64,000 bases of DNA, taken from positions 1 through 64,000 of the forward strand of contig NZ_VCIW01000018.1 of NCBI RefSeq assembly GCF_005765165.1, written 5' to 3'. A program made the translations under genes and the position numbers. Positions 7,237-11,830 of the stretch are shown in pieces (position 1 is the first letter of the stretch; every line of letters starts with the position of its first letter). This stretch comes from Paenibacillus antri. GTDB taxonomy: Bacteria > Bacillota > Bacilli > Paenibacillales > YIM-B00363. The notes under the pieces are model-generated. The model worked only from the letters and a program-made list of their open reading frames with translations, was not told the DNA's origin and did not search any database.

Positions 7237-7772
7237 GGTGAAGTTCCCCGCATCTCCGACTATACCCTCAGTTTTAATCCTTAATGTTTTGAACAGGTTT
7301 ACAATTGGTTTTTCATCCTTATCTATTTCCATCTTTTCAAGTCTTCTCTTTCCAAGCCTTTTATCGAACATTGACAATGCCCGAATTATTGGATCATCTG
7401 ACGAAATAGCTTCATCTATTGATAAGTTGAGATATTGTTCAACAGCATTATAGAATTCATTTTGAGTATACTCACCTTAAGTTCCAATGTCTCTTCTGCC
7501 TGTTTATAAGCCTTCCAGTAACCGTCAGTATGATCTTCGTCTCGCCAATTCAAACTATTTGTTTTCTTTCTTAATTCGTAGGCTAATTTATTAAATTTAT
7601 ACGATCGTCTTACAGTGCAAAAATCGTAAATCACCTGTTTATCATAAGTTATCCATGCTCTTCCTTCTTGGTCATGGGCACCTCTATATCGAGTGCTTTG
7701 ATATCCGATATGTTCTTTTAGCGAATCGCAAAGACGCTCCTCAAGTTGTTTTTTAGTTCTACTCCATGGCAA
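7234..7772 (-). pseudogene. SF0329-like protein gene, frameshifted (C4)
   Basis: Starting at TTG (7772) one frame reads MPWSRTKKQLEERLCDSLKE to KAYKQAEETLEL and then diverges. Near 7476-7482 the similarity jumps to another frame: GEYTQNEFYNAVEQYLNLS, DEAISSDDPIIRALSMF, DKRLGKRRLEKM, ending NLFKTLRIKTEGIVGDAGNF. Together these match the layout of SF0329-family proteins: N-terminal beta/Trp region, then a DDPIIRALAMFDRRLGKRR-like C-terminus. One base change in CTTAAGGTGAG would restore a single reading frame of about 179 codons. The TAA stop is formed by the recombination core of site 11. It is either a true pseudogene or a sequencing indel. Confidence 0.7.
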
Positions 7773-7805
7773 TTGCTTTCACCCATTTCTTCGGGGAATT
7801 TCACC

Positions 7806-7914
7806 TAACGTCTCTCGCATTCACGAGCTCCCGCAGGGAGTTGTCGCAGCGACTACTTCTTCGGACCCACATCTGCGACCGAGGGCGTCAGCCCGATGCG
7901 TGAATGCGGTGTTA
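7806..7914 (-). repeat. attC-like site 12 (site of cassette C3)
   Basis: TAAC...GTTA element with CTCCCGCAGGGAG, GTCGCAG/CTGCGAC and GGGCGTCAGCCC. Nearly identical to site 14, including its gcga/aactacttcttcgg loop. The right flank GTTATACGA pairs with TCGTATAAC at site 13. Confidence 0.9.
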
Positions 7915-8003
7915 TACGATGTGGTTGGCTTCTTCGAATATTCCTTCATCACTGTTTTTATCACGTTTTTTATTATTCATTTTGACTTCATTTTTTCCCA
8001 AGA

Positions 8004-8353
8004 GGCCTGGGCGGTTCTGACATGCATCCTTGAAAATACTCCGTTCAAACCCAGCCAGTCCATCATATTCTTTCATCATCTTGTTTGTTTTTGTTTTTTC
8101 AAGGACTGTCGGTTCTGGCATTCTTCTTCGAAAACGCTCCGTCCAAACCCAGACAGTCCAACTTATTCTTTCATCATCTTGTTCGTTTTTGCTTTTGCAG
8201 GACTGGCGGTTCTGGCATGCATCCTCGAAAAAAATCCGTTCGAACCCAACCAGTCCATCATATTCTTTCATCATTTTGTTCGATTTTGTTTTTCCAAGGA
8301 CTGGCGGTTCTGGTATACTTCTTCGAAACGCTCCGTTCAAACCCAGCCAGTCC
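8004..8353 (-). repeat. Four-copy structured tandem repeat; gene-less cassette C3
   Basis: Units of 97-99 bp start at 8004, 8103, 8200 and 8298. Each has a core of about 57 bp with inverted ends GGACTGGC...GCCAGTCC, extended by GGTT/AACC, followed by a T-rich linker (TTCTTTCATCATnTTGTT). The stretch between site 12 and site 13 (about 500 bp) holds only this. Six-frame ORFs exist, but only because the repeat lacks stops; unit lengths that are not multiples of three shift the frame at each copy, so they are not credible proteins. The repeat may be a structured RNA or ssDNA element. Confidence 0.8.
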
Positions 8354-8416
8354 CGATCATATAATTATCTATGTCAGTTCAAAATGTGCTTTTATCTGTT
8401 TTTCAACCATATCGTA

Positions 8417-8528
8417 TAACGTTCTTGCATTCACGAACTCCCGTAGGGAGTTGTCCGCTGAATCTGCTTCCTCGAATTACCTCCCGCGGACCGAGGGCCG
8501 GTAGGCCCGAAGCGTGAATGCGGTGTTA
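8417..8528 (-). repeat. attC-like site 13 (site of cassette C2)
   Basis: Divergent copy: stem GTCCGC/GCGGAC and third hairpin GGGCCGGTAGGCCC. The left arm lacks the usual TC before GCATTCACG. The right flank GTTAGGCGAA pairs with TTCGCCTAAC at site 14. Confidence 0.85.
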
Positions 8529-8555
8529 GGCGAAGGATCTTTGAGTTACCTACAT

Positions 8556-9011
8556 TCATTGTTCTTCTATCTTTTCAATTATTCTTGGTATTGAAGAATT
8601 AATATAATCTACAAGTTCTTCCATCCGTTCTTGAAATTCTTCATGATCCGGTGCTCCAACTTGTACTGATACTTGAGATCCGTCAACCAATTCATTAAAT
8701 AATACTATCTCTCTCCCAAATTTTTCTTTAATATAATCGACATGCAAATTGCTCATACCAATGATAATATCAGATGTCTTAAAACTATCTTCATCGAACA
8801 TCGTCCTCTTAAATCCAGATGTATCAATTCCCATTCCTTTCATGATTATAAAATGTATATCTGAATATATGCTTATATCACTATCGGCACGTATTCCTGC
8901 AGACGCAACATTAATGGTATTTAAACTCTTTCTTTTAAGATAATCCCTCATACAGAATTCAGCGATCACACTTCTTGTGAAGTTGTCAGTGCAAACAAAA
9001 AGTATATTCAT
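8556..9011 (-). CDS. Low-molecular-weight protein-tyrosine-phosphatase family protein (C2)
   Basis: 151 residues. ATG at 9011 has GAAGGGAA upstream. The N-terminus MNILFVCTDNFTRSVIAEF contains the phosphatase loop Cys-7 to Arg-13 (C-x5-R-S). It is paralogous to the C9 gene: both share VCTDNFTRS, the DIIxGMS segment, FNE and the MEELVxYI C-terminal helix. The general-acid region is VGAPDHEEF, giving a candidate Asp. Cassettes C2 and C9 have clearly different attC-like sites and flanks, so these are separate cassettes and not a simple recent duplication. Confidence 0.8.
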   Translation of the reverse strand: MNILFVCTDNFTRSVIAEFCMRDYLKRKSLNTINVASAGIRADSDISIYSDIHFIIMKGMGIDTSGFKRTMFDEDSFKTSDIIIGMSNLHVDYIKEKFGREIVLFNELVDGSQVSVQVGAPDHEEFQERMEELVDYINSSIPRIIEKIEEQ

Positions 9012-9072
9012 GTTTATTTGTTCCCTTCAATGGAATTACAAGGGTTAATTATATAGTCATCGATCTTTCGCC

Positions 9073-9181
9073 TAACGTTTCTCGCATTCACGAACTCCAG
9101 TAGGGAGTTGTCGCAGCAACTACTTCTTCGGACCCACATCTGCGACCGAGGGCGTCAGCCCGATGCGTGAATGCGGTGTTA
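9073..9181 (-). repeat. attC-like site 14 (site of cassette C1, nearest attI)
   Basis: TAAC...GTTA element with CTCCAGTAGGGAG, GTCGCAG/CTGCGAC and GGGCGTCAGCCC. The right flank GTTATACGA pairs with TCGTATAAC at the attI junction (9675-9683). Confidence 0.9.
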
Positions 9182-9270
9182 TACGATGTGGTTGGCTTCT
9201 TCGAATATTCCTTCATCTCTGCTTTTATCACGTTTTTTATTATTCATTTTGACTTCATTTTTTCCCAAGA

Positions 9271-9619
9271 GGACTGGCGGTTCTGACATGCATCCTTGAA
9301 AATACTCCGTTCAAAACCAGCCAGTCCATCATATTCTTTCATCATCTTGTTTGTTTTTGTTTTTTCAAGGACTGTCGGTTCTGGCATTCTTCTTCGAAAA
9401 CGCTCCGTCCAAACCCAGCCAGTCCATCAAATTCTTTCATCATTTTGTTCGATTTTGTTTTTCCAAGGACTGGCGGTTCTGGTATACTTCTTCGAAAATG
9501 CTCCGTTCAAACCCAGCCAGTCCAACTTATTCTTTCATCATCTTGTTGTTTTTGGTTTTCCAGGACTGGCGGTTCTGGCATACTTCTTCGAATACTCTCC
9601 GTTCAAACCCAGCCAGTCC
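9271..9619 (-). repeat. Four-copy structured tandem repeat; gene-less cassette C1
   Basis: Units of 96-98 bp start at 9271, 9369, 9467 and 9563, each with the GGACTGGC...GCCAGTCC inverted ends described for C3. The whole 607-bp cassette C1 is nearly identical to C3 at both ends but differs in the order of repeat subtypes, pointing to unequal exchange between units. No protein-coding gene is credible in 9182-9679. Confidence 0.8.
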
Positions 9620-9679
9620 CAGGATGTATTTATCAACGTCAGTACATATTGTCTTTTTCCGTTTTCCAACCATATCGTA

Positions 9680-9790
9680 TAACGTCTTTTCTGCGAACTT
9701 CGGATACTCCTCAACTCCAGCGGATACGCGAAGTTCTGAGATCCTCCCGACCCAGAAGATAGAGGAAGTTCGTGTATCCGCCTCAGACTC
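9680..9790 (-). other. Putative attI site
   Basis: On the minus strand the cassette array begins at GCAGAAAAGACG^TTATACGA. This matches the right end of the attC-like sites (GCGAGAGACG^TTA) but lacks the rest of the 110-bp element. Between this junction and the recombinase stop lie three copies of a paired motif: GAACTTCGGATAC (9695-9707), GGATACGCGAAGTTC (9722-9736) and GAAGTTCGTGTATCC (9765-9779), in mixed orientations. Extra recombinase-binding repeats beside the core are a known attI feature. The assignment is inferred. Confidence 0.65.
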
Positions 9791-9791
9791 A

Positions 9792-10925
9792 TCAGGACTC
9801 GGGCGACGGCAACAAGCGGTCCAGCGGGCTCTGGATGTGACGGATGTCCCGTACGCTGACATGCGTGTAGCGTTCCGTGGTCTTTAGGTTCCGATGACCG
9901 AGCAACTCCTGAATATAACGGATGTCCGTCCCCGCTTCTAACAGGTGTGTCGCGAAGGAATGTCGGAGCGTGTGGATCGTAGCTTCCTTCTTCAGACCGG
10001 ATTTCCGAAGCGCTTGTTCGAACACCTTCTGCGCGGCGCGTTCGGTGAGCGGCTTTCGGGCGTCCTGCCCTGGAAACAGCCAGAACTGCGGGCGTTCCAT
10101 AGCGACATACCGATTCACTTCATACAGCGCGGCGCCGGAGAGGATCGTGTACCGATCTTTTCGCCCTTTGCCTTGCCGAACCTTCACGGTTCGGCGTTCA
10201 ACGTCGAGATCGTGAGGTTTCAGCCGCACGACTTCGCCGACCCGCAGGCCGGAAGCATAAGTGAGGTAGAGCAATGCTCGGTGCTTTACATTCGTAACGC
10301 AGTCAAGCAATCGAAGTACTTCTTGTAGACTTAACACGTTAGGGAGCTTCTGTTCTCGCTTAGGTCGGGCATACGCAACAGAAACCGGAGGCGCCTCGCA
10401 CACATGACGAAGGTAGAACGTAATCGCACTGATCGCTTGATTAATGTAAGAATGAGAAAACGACCGTTCCTGCAAATACACGTTGTACCTCATCATTAGT
10501 TGTTCATCCCAATCCTCGTTCCCTTCTTGATAGGTTGCGAAAAACCGGGCAACATGACCGATGTACGCTTTCACGGTTCGGTCGCTGTAGCCCCTAGCTT
10601 TCAATTGGTTCCGCAGCTTAGCCTTGGTGCGAACATCCCAAGCGGGGGACGAACTCGGATCATCCAATCGCTGCAGCACGTTCCCGAACAAGCTCCCCCT
10701 TCGCTCCCACTCCGCGCTCAAAGCGGGTTGAATCGTAAGGGAAGTGCCGCGAAGCACATCTAACAGCGCCAAAACAGATCTCTCCGTATGCGGGACTTTC
10801 CACACCCGTTGTTCCCGCGACCAATGAGCGCCGGGCAACCCATGCATTGCCTTCACGATTTCCGGATGGTAAGGAATGCGAGCTCCGATGTGGGTTTCGT
10901 CCAGAAGGCCTAGTACGATCTTCAC
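9792..10925 (-). CDS. Tyrosine recombinase, integron-integrase-like
   Basis: 377 residues, GTG start at 10925. Catalytic residues are all visible: R228 (ASGLRVGE), K252 or K254 (QGKGRK), H318 and R321 (HTLRH), H344 (LLGH) and nucleophile Y353 (ERYTH). Residues about 95-185 form the SAM-like core-binding domain (GYSDRTVKAYIGHVARFF). An extra N-terminal domain of about 90 residues (IPYHPEIVKAMHGLPGAHW, RVWKVPHTE) precedes it. Between K254 and H318 there is no insertion like the additional helix that marks classical IntI, so by sequence it is closer to XerC/XerD. Its place beside the putative attI makes it the obvious candidate for cassette recombination. It is transcribed toward, and in the same direction as, the cassettes. 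Confidence 0.9.
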   Translation of the reverse strand: MKIVLGLLDETHIGARIPYHPEIVKAMHGLPGAHWSREQRVWKVPHTERSVLALLDVLRGTSLTIQPALSAEWERRGSLFGNVLQRLDDPSSSPAWDVRTKAKLRNQLKARGYSDRTVKAYIGHVARFFATYQEGNEDWDEQLMMRYNVYLQERSFSHSYINQAISAITFYLRHVCEAPPVSVAYARPKREQKLPNVLSLQEVLRLLDCVTNVKHRALLYLTYASGLRVGEVVRLKPHDLDVERRTVKVRQGKGRKDRYTILSGAALYEVNRYVAMERPQFWLFPGQDARKPLTERAAQKVFEQALRKSGLKKEATIHTLRHSFATHLLEAGTDIRYIQELLGHRNLKTTERYTHVSVRDIRHIQSPLDRLLPSPES

Positions 10926-10949
10926 GCGTTTTCCAACCTTTCACCAAGG

Positions 10950-10978
10950 ATTATATCAGTACTACCTGATTATGGAAA
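10950..10978 (-). promoter_or_regulatory. Sigma-A-type promoter of the recombinase gene
   Basis: On the minus strand TTTCCA (10978-10973) is followed after 17 bp by a perfect TATAAT (10955-10950), 24 bp before the GTG start. An interrupted inverted repeat ATCAG-N6-CTGAT (10955-10970) fills the spacer and could be an operator. It does not match the Gram-positive LexA box. Confidence 0.6.
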
Positions 10979-10996
10979 CCATCCATTTCCCGTACC

Positions 10997-11401
10997 CTAC
11001 CCCGCCAACCACCATCGCCAAAACATCAAATTCCAATTCCTCTTCAAGTAGTGAATCAACTCCCCCGCATCCTCCGTCCGATGAAGCAAAAACCAGTCCT
11101 TATCGTATTCGTACCTCCGATGCACAAACAAATCTCCATAACCATAGGCGAGCACCAAGTACGTCGGCCGGCGGTACACCTCCCACGCTTCCTCCTCGAC
11201 GGCACGCCCCGGACGAATCGTCGCTTCTTCATCCACAGCCTCCAACACCGACAGCATAACGACCTCCGCCTGATCGGAGAACACGACGATTTGCACCTGC
11301 GGAAAGATCATGTCATACAGCAAGATAAACATCGCCGAGAAGAACGACACGATCAGGAAAGCCCACTGCTTCCAAGTCACGACCACCAATCCTACCCCCA
11401 T
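10997..11401 (-). CDS. Small membrane protein of unknown function
   Basis: 134 residues starting MGVGLVVVTWKQWAFLIVSF, with one or two N-terminal membrane segments (residues about 12-40), then a cytosolic-like domain with strands (VQIVVFSDQAEVVMLS, PTYLVLAYGYGDLFVH). The longer frame back to 11665 runs through a terminator hairpin and is rejected. The start codon lacks a strong ribosome binding site, so an unusual or upstream start is possible. It lies between the recombinase promoter and the polC-side terminator, with backbone-like GC. No family recognised. Confidence 0.55.
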   Translation of the reverse strand: MGVGLVVVTWKQWAFLIVSFFSAMFILLYDMIFPQVQIVVFSDQAEVVMLSVLEAVDEEATIRPGRAVEEEAWEVYRRPTYLVLAYGYGDLFVHRRYEYDKDWFLLHRTEDAGELIHYLKRNWNLMFWRWWLAG

Positions 11402-11422
11402 CCGGAAAATGACCCCGAAAAC

Positions 11423-11461
11423 AAAAAAAGGAGACTGCCGCCCTAAAGGCGTGCAGTCTCC
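11423..11461 (-). terminator. Rho-independent terminator
   Basis: On the minus strand GGAGACTG-loop-CAGTCTCC is followed by seven T. It probably ends transcription coming from polC. The remainder of 11402-11630 holds no gene that I can see. Confidence 0.75.
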
Positions 11462-11630
11462 GATGCTTTCGGAAGACATCTGTGAAATTATCCTTAGATT
11501 ACCATGAACCCGCCGCGAAGTCGACGGAAAACAACATAGCCCATTAGAATGGCCGCACCCTTCCCGGTGCAAAATAACGGTGGCTTGGTAAAACGCCAGC
11601 CACACAACTCGAAAGGGGCAAATCGCTGCC

Positions 11631-11765
11631 ATGGCAAAGCAAAACAGAAAGAACAACCAGAACAATCAGAACAACCAAGATCTCGGCGACATGGTGCAAA
11701 ACGCGGCGCAAAAAGTGAAGAACGTCTTTACGGGCGACAACAACAACGGGCAAAACCGTCGCTAA
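11631..11765 (+). CDS. Asn/Gln-rich 44-residue protein
   Basis: ATG GCA AAG start preceded at 12 bases by AAAGGGG. The product MAKQNRKNNQNNQNNQ plus DLGDMVQNAAQKVKNVF is hydrophilic, with a short amphipathic helix. The layout recalls small spore or acid-soluble type proteins of Paenibacillaceae, but I cannot place it in a family. It is the only plus-strand gene in the window and is convergent with polC, separated from it by a strong hairpin. Confidence 0.6.
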   Translation: MAKQNRKNNQNNQNNQDLGDMVQNAAQKVKNVFTGDNNNGQNRR

Positions 11766-11784
11766 TTTCGGAACAAGCAAGGAA

Positions 11785-11815
11785 GGAGCGACCCGGCCAA
11801 CACCGGTGTCGCTCC
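11785..11815. terminator. Bidirectional terminator-like hairpin
   Basis: GGAGCGAC-CCGG...CCGG-TGTCGCTCC lies between the convergent 44-codon gene and polC. The minus-strand side is followed by a weak T-rich tail, so it could act in both directions. Confidence 0.55.
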
Positions 11816-11830
11816 CTCCATACATATTGT

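Larger units (their letters stand above)
1..10990 (-). mobile_element. Integron-like cassette array with tyrosine recombinase
   Basis: Fourteen conserved sites of 109-113 bp, each bounded by TAAC and GTTA, separate fourteen complete segments and one truncated segment. The array ends at a putative attI next to a tyrosine recombinase gene. Read on the minus strand, each segment starts with TTA-NNN-GA, carries at most one gene whose stop lies near the next site, and ends with TC-NNN-TAAC plus the 110-bp site. The cassette-specific NNN is complementary at the two ends in all 14 complete segments. The segments are clearly more AT-rich than the flanking housekeeping genes. The left end continues beyond, or is truncated at, the window edge. 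The integron interpretation is inferred from architecture. Confidence 0.85.

Noticed and set aside
7470-7490. Programmed ribosomal frameshift in the SF0329-like gene
   Set aside because: No X-XXY-YYZ heptamer; CTTAAGGTGAG does not allow tandem slippage, so an indel is simpler.
329-9181. CRISPR array
   Set aside because: The repeats are about 110 bp and the segments between them are 0.25-0.87 kb and carry genes. No short regular spacers or cas genes are present.
7900-9887. Long ORFs in all frames across the tandem repeat (for example 8085-8504 and 9351-9887)
   Set aside because: They arise because the repeat has few stops; unit lengths of 96-99 bp shift frame between units, they run through the attC-like site or attI, and no ribosome binding sites are seen.
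10950-10978. LexA/SOS box in the recombinase promoter
   Set aside because: The inverted repeat ATCAG-N6-CTGAT does not fit the Gram-positive LexA consensus (CGAAC-N4-GTTC).
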